Positions 8,889-17,109 of a DNA stretch of 64,000 nucleotides are shown here, in pieces. This stretch comes from Rugosimonospora sp040255525 (GTDB lineage: Bacteria; Actinomycetota; Actinomycetes; Mycobacteriales; Micromonosporaceae). Made by a program: the position numbers and the translations under genes. Within the stretch, counting starts at the first letter, position 1; every line of letters starts with the position of its first letter. Under the pieces are notes generated by a model. That model did no database searches and was not told the origin of the DNA. It saw only the letters and a list, made by a program, of their open reading frames with translations. The DNA lies in contig JBDZVD010000016.1 in the NCBI GenBank assembly GCA_040255525.1, positions 1 to 64,000 of the forward strand, read 5' to 3'.

Positions 8889-9133
8889 GCGCCACGAGAA
8901 GGGGTGCCCGGCCCGAAAAGTCCCCGGGGACGGCGGCCCTTCGGTTGGCGCAGGCCGGCGTGCACCGGCCGCGGCGGAAGCACGGACGGGTGGGGTTCGC
9001 GCCCGCCCCGGGTCAGGTGGCCCGTCCGTCGGCCGCTGGGCGTGTCTTGCGCATCCGCCGCGACCGATCGGCGGCACACCGGGCGCCTGCCGCGCGACGA
9101 TCGAGTTACGTGGAACCCGCGAGAGGACAGTTC

Positions 9134-9457
9134 ATGGCAGCCACCCGAGCGGTCACCGACGCCACCTTCGTCGATGAGGTGCTGCGATCCGAGACGCCCG
9201 TACTGGTCGACTTCTGGGCCGAGTCGTGCGGCCCCTGCCGGCGGGTCGCGCCGGTACTGGACGAGCTCGCCAGTGAGCTGGGAGATCAGGTCAAAGTCGT
9301 CAAGGTAGACATCGACGCCAATCCGAACATCGCACGTGATTACGCCGTACTGTCCGTGCCGACCCTGACCGTCTTCAAGGGTGGCCTGCCGGTGCGGTCG
9401 GTCACCGGCGCCCGCGCCAAGGGCGACCTGGTTCACCTCGTCGAGTCCGTGCTCTGA
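9134..9457 (+). CDS. trxA: thioredoxin
   Basis: A 107-residue thioredoxin, the small dithiol protein that reduces cytoplasmic disulfides. The active site reads WAESCGPC, with the canonical CGPC redox pair and the preceding Trp. The conserved cis-proline (SVPTLTVF) and the Lys/Asp of the fold are present. The ATG at 9134 follows GAGAGGA and matches the normal family length; in-frame upstream codons only extend into Arg/Pro-rich non-conserved sequence. It lies 245 bases after trxB, a larger gap than usual, so it may have its own promoter as well as read-through from the trxB promoter. Confidence 0.95.
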   Translation: MAATRAVTDATFVDEVLRSETPVLVDFWAESCGPCRRVAPVLDELASELGDQVKVVKVDIDANPNIARDYAVLSVPTLTVFKGGLPVRSVTGARAKGDLVHLVESVL

Positions 9458-9712
9458 GCCGGTACGTGATCGGGGGCGCTACCCTCGTGCGCGGGGTCTG
9501 CGCGTCCCGGGCGGGTGTGTGCCGGACGCCGCCGGGGTAAGAGGATCCGCGGGCTCGCGGCTACTGAGGATTGCTCCGCAATGCGAGGCGGCGACGGTGG
9601 GTCCACGGTAGGCTCCGGTGGGTTTGCGGGTACAACGAGGAGAAGGGCCGGTCGCGCGGGCGAGGATGTGTGATGCGCCCGAAGCACGGCGAGGACATCC
9701 AGAAGGAGCGGG

Positions 9713-10873
9713 ATGCGTGCGATCAGGCGTGGCGACCGCGGCAACGCGGTCGCGGAGATCCGCTCGATCCTGCGCAGTCTGGAGCTGCTGCCGCCCATGC
9801 GGGAGCTCGGCACCCGGGCTGAGTTCGATGAGCAGACTGAGGTGGCTGTCCGGGCGTTCCAGCAGAGCCGGGGATTGTCCGTCGACGGCCAGGTCGGCGA
9901 CGAGACGTGGCGCGCCCTCGACGCGGCCCGCTGGCGGCTCGGCGCCCGTACCCTCTACCAGTCGGTACCCGACCCGCTGACCGGCGACGACGTCCGCCAG
10001 CTGCAGGAGCGGCTGCTGGAGATGGGGTACGACGTCGGCAGGGCGGACGGCATCTACGGCTCGCGCACCGCACGCTCGGTGGCGACGTTCCAGCGTGAGG
10101 TCGGCCTCCCGCCGGACGGTGCCTGCGGCCCGCACACCATGCACGCGCTTCGCCGGCTGGGCCGCAAGGTCGTCGGCGGCGCACCGCTGGCCCTGCGCGA
10201 GGCGGCGAAGCTCCACCAGTCCGGCCGGGCGCTCATCAACAAGACCATCGTGATCGACCCCGGTCACGGCGGCCCCGACCTCGGCGTGGTGGTACCCGAC
10301 GGGGTGCTGCGCTGGACCGAGGCCGATCTCGCGTTCGACCTTGCCAACCGGCTGGAGGGGCGGCTCGCCGCGGCCGGGATGCGGGTCCACCTCACCCGGG
10401 GGCCGGCACCGGTCGCCGAGCTGGGTGACCGGGAGCGCACCCAGCTCGCCAACGATCTCAACGCCGACCTGTTCATCTCCCTGCACATCGACGGGCACGG
10501 CAACCCGGAGGCGCACGGGGTGGCCACGTACCACTACGGCTCCGGCAACGGGGTGACGTCGACCGTCGGAGAGCGCCTGGCCGGCCTCGTCCAGCGCGAG
10601 ATCGTCATGCGTACCGGGCTGCACGACTGCCGTACCCACGCCAAGACCTGGGAGCTGCTCCGCCTGACCCGGATGCCGGCGGTACGGGTGGAGGTCGGGT
10701 ACCTCACCTCGCCCGTGGACCGTGCCCAGCTGATCGACCCGCTGTTCCGGGACCGGGTGGTCGAGGCGATCGTGGCCGCCGTCCAGCGCATGTACTACCC
10801 GGTCGAGGACGACGTGCCCACCGGTTCGATCGACGTCTCCTCGCTGCGGGCCACGGTCGCGGCGACGACCTGA
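9713..10873 (+). CDS. cwlM: N-acetylmuramoyl-L-alanine amidase-like protein (CwlM-like)
   Basis: A 386-residue protein with two peptidoglycan-binding-like repeats (about residues 5-70 and 83-150; VDGQVGDETWRAL, ADGIYGSRTARSV) followed by an Amidase_3 domain (about 180-365). The zinc site residues are visible: His185 in DPGHGG, a Glu in the WTEADLAFDLA helix and His in SLHIDGHG. The catalytic Glu is in VEVGYLTSP. There is no signal peptide. The homologue at this position in Mycobacterium, CwlM, acts inside the cell as a phosphorylated activator of MurA rather than as a secreted hydrolase. That role is possible here too, although the catalytic residues look intact. It ends the trx cluster, convergent with a GNAT gene. 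Confidence 0.87.
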   Translation: MRAIRRGDRGNAVAEIRSILRSLELLPPMRELGTRAEFDEQTEVAVRAFQQSRGLSVDGQVGDETWRALDAARWRLGARTLYQSVPDPLTGDDVRQLQERLLEMGYDVGRADGIYGSRTARSVATFQREVGLPPDGACGPHTMHALRRLGRKVVGGAPLALREAAKLHQSGRALINKTIVIDPGHGGPDLGVVVPDGVLRWTEADLAFDLANRLEGRLAAAGMRVHLTRGPAPVAELGDRERTQLANDLNADLFISLHIDGHGNPEAHGVATYHYGSGNGVTSTVGERLAGLVQREIVMRTGLHDCRTHAKTWELLRLTRMPAVRVEVGYLTSPVDRAQLIDPLFRDRVVEAIVAAVQRMYYPVEDDVPTGSIDVSSLRATVAATT

Positions 10874-10921
10874 CCGGCATCGGCGCGTCCGGCGCCGCCC
10901 GCCACCGGACCGTCGCCGGCT

Positions 10922-11578
10922 CTACGAGGACGTCGACCTCGTGGCCGGGCGGACCGGGCGCAACAGGGACTCCGGGCTCATCGAGCCGAGCAGCTTCTCC
11001 AGCGCGTACTCCACGTCGGACTTCCAGGACATCGCGGTGCGCAACTCCAGTCGCAGGCGGGGGAACCGTGGGTGCGGCCGGACAGTCTTGAAGCCCACCG
11101 ACAGGAAGAAGTCCGCCGGTGCCAGGCAGCCGCCCCCCTCGCTGAGCTCGCCGAACTTCGCGTCGCCGAACGCCTCGATGGCCTTGATCCCGCGCTTGGT
11201 GAGGTCGCGGGCGACTCCCTGGACGAGCATCCGCCCCAACCCGCCGCCGGCGAACGGCGGCACCACGTGCGCGGTCATGAGCAGCGCCGCGTCGGGGGAG
11301 ACCGGTGACGTCGGGAACGCCATGGACCGCGGCACGTACGCCGGCGGCGCGAACATCACATAGCCGGCCGGCATCCCGTCAACGTAAGCCAACTTGCCGC
11401 AGGAGCCCCACTCCAGCAGGGTCTGCGACACCCAGGCCTCCTTCTCCAGGCCCGGGTCGCCCGCCTGGCACGCCCGCTCCGCGGCGACTGGGTCGAGTTC
11501 CCAGTAGACGCACCGCCGGCATGGACGTGGCAGGTCTTCCAGCGTGTCGAGGGTCAGATTGACCAGGCGTCGCGACAT
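10922..11578 (-). CDS. GNAT family N-acetyltransferase
   Basis: A 218-residue acetyltransferase-like protein. The acetyl-CoA loop is in the second half (VVPPFAGGGLGRMLVQGVARDL), corresponding to GNAT motif A. An N-terminal part containing CRRCVYWE is shared by the actinobacterial proteins found beside the trxA-amidase cluster (as Rv3916c is in Mycobacterium). The ATG at 11578 is chosen because GAGGGATC precedes it and the protein then begins MSRRLVNLTLDTL; the longer frame adds 69 Arg/Ser-rich residues. The substrate is unknown. It is convergent with the amidase gene and divergent from the aminotransferase. Confidence 0.88.
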   Translation of the reverse strand: MSRRLVNLTLDTLEDLPRPCRRCVYWELDPVAAERACQAGDPGLEKEAWVSQTLLEWGSCGKLAYVDGMPAGYVMFAPPAYVPRSMAFPTSPVSPDAALLMTAHVVPPFAGGGLGRMLVQGVARDLTKRGIKAIEAFGDAKFGELSEGGGCLAPADFFLSVGFKTVRPHPRFPRLRLELRTAMSWKSDVEYALEKLLGSMSPESLLRPVRPATRSTSS

Positions 11579-11774
11579 TGGCAGATCCCTCGGGACCACC
11601 CGGGTTCGACCACGCGCCGCCCCCTTTGTCCCAAGTCCAGAATCGTACGCTGGAAACGACTGCTGTGGGAGATGTCCACGGGAGTACGATCGACGAACCT
11701 GGCGCCTGGTCGCCGGTCGGGTGGCAGCGCGGCCGCTGACCAGCGCGGCGCCGCAGCGCCGCAAGGGAGGGCAC

Positions 11775-13118
11775 GTGACTGGCACGACGCTCGACGACTA
11801 TACCGATCGGTACGCACAGCGCGTACGCGGCATGACCGCGTCCGAGATCCGAGCTCTGTTCGCCGTGACGAGCCGACCCGAGGTGGTCTCCCTGGCTGGC
11901 GGAGCACCGTTCGTCTCCGCGCTCCCACTCGACGCGGTGGGCGAGATGCTCGGCGGCCTCGGCGGTCCGCAGCACGGCGCGACGACCCTGCAGTACGGCG
12001 GCGGCCAGGGCGACATCGCCCTGCGCGAGCGCATCTGCGAGGTCATGTCGCTGTCCGGCATCGACGCCTCCAACGGCGCCTCTCCCGACGACGTGGTGGT
12101 GACGGTCGGCGCGCAGCAGGCGCTCGACCTGGTGTCCCGCATCTTCCTCGACCCGGGTGATGTCGTGCTCGCCGAAGGCCCGAGCTACGTCGGTGCGCTC
12201 GGCGTGTTCCAGGCGGCTCAGGCCGACGTGGTGCACGTACCGATGGACGAGGACGGACTCATCCCGGCGGCGCTCGCCGAGGCGCTGGCCACGGTCGCCA
12301 AGGCCGGGAAGCGGGCCAAGTTCCTCTACACCGTGCCGACGTACCACAACCCCGGCGGCGTGACGCTCTCAGAAGAACGGCGCGAGGAGATCCTCCAGAT
12401 CGCCGAAGCGGCCGGCCTCCTCGTGATCGAAGACGACCCGTACGGGCTTCTGGGCTTCGACGGGGAGCCGGTGCCCGCGCTGCGCTCCCGCCGCCGCGAC
12501 GGAGTGTTCTACCTCGGCACGTTCTCGAAGACGTTCGCCCCGGGCATGCGGGTCGGTTGGATCCTGGCCCCGCACGCGGTACGCGAGAAGCTGGTCATCG
12601 CGTCCGAGGCGCAGATCCTCTGCCCCAGCATGTTCGCGCAGAGCGCGATCTCCACATACTTTTCGACCATGCCCTGGCGCGAGCAGATCAAGGCGTTCCG
12701 GGAGATCTACCGCGAACGCCGGGACGCCCTGCTGACGGCGTTGACCGACATGATGCCGACCGGTGCGCGGTGGACCGAGCCCCGGGGCGGGTTCTACGTC
12801 TGGCTGACGCTGCCCGACGGGCTGCACTCGAAGGAGATGCTTCCCCGGGCCATCGCCGCACGCGTGGCGTACGTTCCCGGCACCGGGTTCTACGCCGACG
12901 GCACGGGCGGCTCGCACCTTCGGCTGTCGTACTGCTTCCCGACACCGGAGCGGATCCGGGAAGGCGTACGGCGACTGGCCGGCGTGGTGGGCGAGGAGAT
13001 GAAGATGCGCGAGGTGTTCGGTACCGCCGCCCCGGGGAGCCGGCCGGCCGTGTCGTGGACCCCTGCCGGCACGTACAACGCGGCCGCCGCGAACCACCCG
13101 GCCCCCGGTCTGGAATGA
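11775..13118 (+). CDS. PLP-dependent aminotransferase, class I/II
   Basis: A 447-residue pyridoxal-phosphate enzyme of fold type I. The cofactor lysine lies in TFSKTFAPGMRVGW, with upstream contacts in GAQQALDL, PTYHNPGGV and IEDDPYGLL. The sequence is closest in pattern to 2-aminoadipate/valine-pyruvate type transaminases (LysN/MocR catalytic domain); no GntR DNA-binding domain is fused. The GTG start has AAGGGAGG five bases upstream. A TACGCT at 11646-11651 may be the -10. A Ddl-family gene follows 70 bases later on the same strand. In several actinobacteria this pair sits between the amidase and parB; the physiological substrate is not known. Confidence 0.88.
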   Translation: MTGTTLDDYTDRYAQRVRGMTASEIRALFAVTSRPEVVSLAGGAPFVSALPLDAVGEMLGGLGGPQHGATTLQYGGGQGDIALRERICEVMSLSGIDASNGASPDDVVVTVGAQQALDLVSRIFLDPGDVVLAEGPSYVGALGVFQAAQADVVHVPMDEDGLIPAALAEALATVAKAGKRAKFLYTVPTYHNPGGVTLSEERREEILQIAEAAGLLVIEDDPYGLLGFDGEPVPALRSRRRDGVFYLGTFSKTFAPGMRVGWILAPHAVREKLVIASEAQILCPSMFAQSAISTYFSTMPWREQIKAFREIYRERRDALLTALTDMMPTGARWTEPRGGFYVWLTLPDGLHSKEMLPRAIAARVAYVPGTGFYADGTGGSHLRLSYCFPTPERIREGVRRLAGVVGEEMKMREVFGTAAPGSRPAVSWTPAGTYNAAAANHPAPGLE

Positions 13119-13188
13119 TCTACCCCCGGTCGCTTGGGGTGTGCCGGGTCGGTACGCCGCCGGATGGTCGACCGGAATCAGGAGAGCC

Positions 13189-14133
13189 ATGGACACGCAT
13201 GTTCTGATCCTTGCCGGCGGTCTGTCGTACGAGCGGGAGGTGTCGCTGCGCTCCGGGCGCCGGGTACTCGACGCGCTTCGCGCGGTCGGCGTGGACTCCT
13301 CGCTCAGCGACGCCGATGTGACCCTGTTGCCGAGGCTGAACTCGGATCGTCCGGACGCGGTCATCATCGCGCTGCACGGGGCGCCGGGCGAGGACGGCTC
13401 GCTGCGTGGAGTCCTCGACCTCTGCGGCGTGCCGTACGTCGGCTGTGACGCCCGTGCCTCCCGGCTCGCCTGGGACAAGCCGTCGGCGAAGGCGGTCCTG
13501 CGCGAGTCCGGGATCCCGACCCCGGACTGGGTCGCGCTGCCGCACGACCGGTTCTCCGAACTCGGCGCCGTCGCCGTGCTCGATCGCATTGTCGACCGGC
13601 TCGGTCTCCCGTTGATGGTGAAGCCCGCGCAGGGCGGTTCGGGGCTGGGCGCGGCCGTGGTCCGTGACGCGGCCGAACTGCCGGCCGCGATGGTCGGGTG
13701 CTTCGCGTACAACCAGACGGCTCTCGTTGAGCGGTACGTGCCGGGTGTGGACATCGCGGTTTCGGTGGTGGATACGGGCGAGGGTCCGACGCCGCTACCG
13801 GCTGTCGAGATCGTTCCGCAGAACGGCGTGTACGACTACGCCGCCCGGTACACCGCCGGACTCACCACGTGGCACGCGCCAGCGCGACTGGCGCCCGAAG
13901 TCGCCGCCACGGTCGCGGACCTCGCGGTCGCGGCGCACACGGCGCTCGGGCTGCGCGACCTGTCGCGTGTAGACCTGATCGTCGGTCGCGACGGTGAGGT
14001 TCAGGTGCTCGGGGTCAATGTGGCCCCCGGCATGACGGAGACCTCGCTCCTCCCGCTCGCCGTCGGCGCCGCCGGCCTGGATCTCGGCAAGCTCCTCGCG
14101 ACGCTCGTCGACCGCGCGGTCGAACGCGGCTGA
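13189..14133 (+). CDS. D-alanine--D-alanine ligase family protein (ATP-grasp), with one metal ligand replaced
   Basis: A 314-residue ATP-grasp protein of the Ddl family, which joins two D-alanines for peptidoglycan. The N-terminal GGLSYEREVSLRSG, the HGAPGEDG segment, the omega-loop YDYAARYTAG, the Asp at residue 262 (RVDLI) and the NVAPGMTETS motif are present. In true ligases the last motif reads LE-x-N, where the Glu binds Mg. Here residue 275 is Gly (GGG codon at 14011-14013), with the Asn at 277 kept. The protein is also slightly short. It may be an inactive or altered-specificity paralogue; another ddl gene elsewhere would then supply cell-wall synthesis. AGGAGAG precedes the ATG. A strong hairpin terminator follows. 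Confidence 0.85.
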   Translation: MDTHVLILAGGLSYEREVSLRSGRRVLDALRAVGVDSSLSDADVTLLPRLNSDRPDAVIIALHGAPGEDGSLRGVLDLCGVPYVGCDARASRLAWDKPSAKAVLRESGIPTPDWVALPHDRFSELGAVAVLDRIVDRLGLPLMVKPAQGGSGLGAAVVRDAAELPAAMVGCFAYNQTALVERYVPGVDIAVSVVDTGEGPTPLPAVEIVPQNGVYDYAARYTAGLTTWHAPARLAPEVAATVADLAVAAHTALGLRDLSRVDLIVGRDGEVQVLGVNVAPGMTETSLLPLAVGAAGLDLGKLLATLVDRAVERG

Positions 14134-14163
14134 ACGGCGGACGACTTCGCTCTCATACGAGGC

Positions 14164-14193
14164 AACGGCCCCGCTCGTTCGAGCGGGGCCGTT
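14164..14193. terminator. hairpin terminator after the Ddl-family gene
   Basis: A perfect 13-bp stem (14164-14176 with 14181-14193) with a GTTC loop lies 30 bases after the stop codon. Its last three bases are shared with a parS site. It separates the plus-strand Ddl gene from the convergent minus-strand gene and could work in both directions. No long T-tract follows, as is common in high-GC genomes. Confidence 0.7.
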
Positions 14194-14204
14194 TCACGTG
14201 AAAC
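14191..14204. other. parS: parS centromere site 1
   Basis: GTTTCACGTGAAAC, a perfect copy of the bacterial parS core bound by ParB. It is about 8.4 kb from the start of dnaA and 1.9 kb from parB. It abuts the terminator hairpin of the preceding gene, sharing GTT. Two more perfect copies lie at 15974-15987 and 17977-17990. Confidence 0.93.
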
Positions 14205-14217
14205 ATGTGCGGTGGAG

Positions 14218-15120
14218 CTACGACGCCGCCGAGGAGGCGGCGGGATGCGCGCCGGGGTTCGAGATGCTCGGCGAACCAGCCGCCTCGGGTCCGCGAGGAG
14301 ACGCTGCCGGCATGCCATCCCCCGGAGCGGTCTCCGCCGGCGAGGACTGGCCAACCGGTGCGGTGCCGACGAAGGTGCGCGACTGGTCGACCGGCGAGCT
14401 CGGGGCGGGCGCGGCGAAGGCTGGCGACTCCGACGGTGCCACGCCACCCGGCGCCGACTCCGCGGCCGGCGCCGGCGGAACGGGCGCGTCGCCGGTATCG
14501 GCAACGATCACCTCGGACTGGGCCAGCAGAGTCGACGGCGCCTGCCACTCGATCCGCGGCGGCTCGGCGAGCGGGCGGCCGCCGAACTCGGCGAGCCACG
14601 CGGCGACGAGCGCGAGATTCTCCCGCCACTGCGATTCCGGGATCGGTGGGAGAATCTCGTCCCAGAGCGACAGGAACGAACCGCGCAGCTGGAGCCGACC
14701 CGTCGGCCGGGCGAGGAACCACAGGTGCAGGTGGGCCGACCCGTCGCCCCAACGGTTCACGTGAACCCGGGCCACGCCGTCCAGCGACCGGATCGCCCGT
14801 TCGAGCCGTACCGTCATCACACCGAGCTCCGCGGCGAGCAGGTTCGGCAGATCGCCCAGATCCAGGTGTGAGCGTGACTCGAGGATCAGAACCATCGGCA
14901 GACCGGTCGGGCGATCCATCGTCCGCACCCGCCAGCGCTCGCTAACCCAGATGTACGCCTCGTCCGGCGCGCTGCACGCCAGGCAGCTACCGGCGTCTTC
15001 ACCTTGTCGTGGTGGTTCATGGTCGGCGACCGGCTCCAGCGGCTTGACCCGCAGATCGCCCTCGAAGGGAAAGCTCGGCCAGGAAACGAAGTCCGGAAGA
15101 TTAGCAGGGGTGTCGGGCAC
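14218..15120 (-). CDS. HIT/GalT-like protein of unknown function
   Basis: A 300-residue protein I cannot name precisely. The N-terminal 200 residues contain a CLAC pair (about residues 45-48) and a histidine-triad-like AHLHLWFLARP (about 128-138), which together resemble the galactose-1-phosphate uridylyltransferase/HIT fold (a zinc CxxC plus HxHxx). The last 90 residues are Pro/Ala/Ser-rich and probably disordered. The GTG at 15120 is supported by a TAGGTT box (15132-15127) six bases before it, the pattern of a leaderless transcript. It lies in the parS region upstream of parB on the same strand. A hydrolase or nucleotidyl transferase role is only inferred from the fold. Confidence 0.72.
   Translation of the reverse strand: MPDTPANLPDFVSWPSFPFEGDLRVKPLEPVADHEPPRQGEDAGSCLACSAPDEAYIWVSERWRVRTMDRPTGLPMVLILESRSHLDLGDLPNLLAAELGVMTVRLERAIRSLDGVARVHVNRWGDGSAHLHLWFLARPTGRLQLRGSFLSLWDEILPPIPESQWRENLALVAAWLAEFGGRPLAEPPRIEWQAPSTLLAQSEVIVADTGDAPVPPAPAAESAPGGVAPSESPAFAAPAPSSPVDQSRTFVGTAPVGQSSPAETAPGDGMPAASPRGPEAAGSPSISNPGAHPAASSAAS
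14754..14767. other. degenerate parS-like palindrome
   Basis: GGTTCACGTGAACC, a perfect palindrome that differs from parS by one base in each half. It lies inside the HIT-like gene between two perfect parS sites. It could be a weak ParB site or simply coding sequence (it encodes Val-His-Val-Asn-Arg on the minus strand). Confidence 0.35.
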
Positions 15121-15154
15121 GAGACAAACCTAGCGGAGCCGGGCGCCGCTGTCG

Positions 15155-15919
15155 TCATCCGATGGGGCACCCACTACGGGACGGAGCCCACCAGACGGCG
15201 TCACTGATCGCGTGGAAGCCGAGACTCTCATAGAGCGGACGGCCCTGGCCTGTCGCGGTCAGCGTCACCGGAACGTCGGAGTGCGCGGCGAGGATGTTCG
15301 CCATCAGCGACCGGGCGACTCCGTGATACCGGTGCTCGGGGAGCGTGGCCACCTGGTACACGCCGAGGCTCGATCCGTCGTGATACGTGTACGCCGCTCC
15401 GGCCGGTACGTCGGAGCGGCGACCGAGCCACACCTGCCATCCGGGGATGTCCAGGACACGTGCCGGCATCGTCCGGCCGAGCATGTCGGCGTCGACCCGG
15501 GCGGGCGGGAACACGGCGGCGATAACCCGCTCCGCGACCGCGAGAGTGTCGGCCTCGGTCGCGACGGTCACCGGCCCGGGCTCGTCGCCGGCCGGGGCGA
15601 TCGGAGCGCCCGGAGGCCGGAGCATCACGGTCATCCGGAAGCGCGGCTCGAAGCCGTACGGCTCAAGGTTCAGAGTGCCGCTGGGGTCCTCCACGATGCG
15701 GCGAGGCCGGTCCGAGCGCGGAAGTACCAGAGCCCTGAGCCGCTCCATGGTCTCCTCGGGTGTCGCACCCGCATCGAGGACGATCGCCCGCAGGGCGTGG
15801 TACGGCGACGCCTGCAATATTCGTACCTGTCGCGTCCACGCCAGCAGCTCGCCGTGACCGTCGGCGAGAGCCCACCACATCGCTGCCGCGTTGCGAGCGT
15901 GGATCATGTAGTCCGCCAT
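15155..15919 (-). CDS. GNAT family N-acetyltransferase
   Basis: A 254-residue protein with a C-terminal GNAT domain. Motif A is recognisable as YQVATLPEHRYHGVARSLMANIL and motif B as TATGQGRPLYESLGF, about residues 190-245. The first 120 residues are not conserved in any family I recognise (rich in Arg and Pro). The ATG at 15919 gives MADYMIHARNAAAMWW; a longer frame starts 39 bases upstream but has no better ribosome site. It lies between the HIT-like gene and parB on the same strand. The acceptor substrate is unknown. Confidence 0.83.
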   Translation of the reverse strand: MADYMIHARNAAAMWWALADGHGELLAWTRQVRILQASPYHALRAIVLDAGATPEETMERLRALVLPRSDRPRRIVEDPSGTLNLEPYGFEPRFRMTVMLRPPGAPIAPAGDEPGPVTVATEADTLAVAERVIAAVFPPARVDADMLGRTMPARVLDIPGWQVWLGRRSDVPAGAAYTYHDGSSLGVYQVATLPEHRYHGVARSLMANILAAHSDVPVTLTATGQGRPLYESLGFHAISDAVWWAPSRSGCPIG

Positions 15920-15973
15920 GACTCGGGAGTCTCCCACCCGTCGTCCACAGGGGGCCACCCCCTCCCACGCGCA

Positions 15974-15987
15974 GTTTCACGTGAAAC
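15974..15987. other. parS: parS centromere site 2
   Basis: A perfect GTTTCACGTGAAAC in the gap between the GNAT gene and the parB terminator. It is one of three exact copies within 3.8 kb. Confidence 0.93.
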
Positions 15988-16023
15988 GGGGCAACCTGTG
16001 GATAAGTTCTGTGGATAGCAAAG

Positions 16024-16047
16024 GGCCCGCCATTGCCGGCGGGCCCC
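16024..16047 (-). terminator. terminator of the parA-parB operon
   Basis: GGGCCCGCC and GGCGGGCCC pair over nine bases around a six-base loop, 25 bases after the parB stop. Read on the minus strand the hairpin is followed by TTT, which fits an intrinsic terminator for leftward transcription. Confidence 0.7.
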
Positions 16048-16071
16048 GAGTGCGGTGGAGGGGGTTCCGGC

Positions 16072-17109
16072 TCAGTCGCCCCGACCTTCGACGCCGATGA
16101 TGCCCACGATCCGTTCAAGATCGTCAACCGTCGCGAACTCAATAGTGATCTTCCCTTTACTGCGACCGATGTCGACCTTCACTCGGGTGTCGAACCGGTC
16201 GGACAGACGCTCGGCGAGGTCCGTCAAGGCAGGAGCGTGCGGCTTCGCCCTGCGCCTGGAGGCGGTCGGCTTGCTAGGTCCCTCCGCCAGGGCGAGCGTG
16301 ACCAACTCCTCGGTTGCCCGTACCGACAGCCCCTCGGCGACGATACGGGTGGCCAGTTCCTCCTGCTGCTCGCTGCGCTCGATCCCGAGTAGCGCCCGAG
16401 CATGACCGGCGGACAACACGCCAGCGGCGACCCGCCGCTGCACCGGGGCCGGCAGGTTCAACAGACGAATGGTGTTGGAGATCTGCGGTCGGCTGCGCCC
16501 GATCCGGCGGGCCAGCTCCTCGTGCGTCGCGCCGAACTCATCCAGGAGTTGCTGGTACGCCGCCGCCTCTTCCAGTGGGTTGAGGTTGGCCCGGTGGATG
16601 TTCTCCAGCAGCGCGTCGCGGAGCATGGCGTCGTCCCGCGTGTCTCGGACTATGGCCGGGATCGCCTCGCGGCCCAGCGCCTGGGCGGCACGCCACCGGC
16701 GCTCGCCCATGACGAGTTCGTACTTCTGCTGCCCGAGCTCTCGCACGACGATGGGCTGGAGGAAGCCGACCTGCTCGATCGACACCTTCAGCTCATCGAG
16801 CGCCTCCTCGTCGAAGACGGTACGTGGCTGCTTCGGGTTCGGCATGATCGCGTCGACCGGAATCTCGGCGAAGCGGGCGCCCGGTACCGGCGCGAGGGCG
16901 TCGCCGATGGTGACCGGGTCGGCGGCGCCATCCCCGGCCGGACGGCCCGGTGCGGCGGCGGGTTGCGCCGGTACGTCCGGCTGCGCGGCCGGTACGCCGG
17001 CGGACTGTGCGGGCACCTCGGACGGCGGTACCGGCGGCGCCGAGGCAGGGGCCGCGGTGGGTATCAGCGCACCGAGCCCTCGACCCAACCCGCCACGTGG
17101 CTTGCTCAT
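16072..17109 (-). CDS. parB: chromosome-partitioning protein ParB
   Basis: A 345-residue CTP-dependent DNA clamp that loads at parS and organises the origin for segregation. Residues 1-80 are a Pro/Ala-rich tail beginning with the typical KPRGGLGRGLGALIP. Then come the nuclease-like CTP-binding domain (IMPNPKQPR, MGERRWRAAQALG, ENIHRANLNPLEEA), the helix-turn-helix that reads parS (THEELARRIGRSRPQISNTIRLL) and a C-terminal dimer domain (KVDIGRSKGKITIEF). The ATG overlaps the parA stop (ATGA), so the two are coupled. The longer reading frame upstream only overlaps parA and is not used. Confidence 0.96.
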   Translation of the reverse strand: MSKPRGGLGRGLGALIPTAAPASAPPVPPSEVPAQSAGVPAAQPDVPAQPAAAPGRPAGDGAADPVTIGDALAPVPGARFAEIPVDAIMPNPKQPRTVFDEEALDELKVSIEQVGFLQPIVVRELGQQKYELVMGERRWRAAQALGREAIPAIVRDTRDDAMLRDALLENIHRANLNPLEEAAAYQQLLDEFGATHEELARRIGRSRPQISNTIRLLNLPAPVQRRVAAGVLSAGHARALLGIERSEQQEELATRIVAEGLSVRATEELVTLALAEGPSKPTASRRRAKPHAPALTDLAERLSDRFDTRVKVDIGRSKGKITIEFATVDDLERIVGIIGVEGRGD

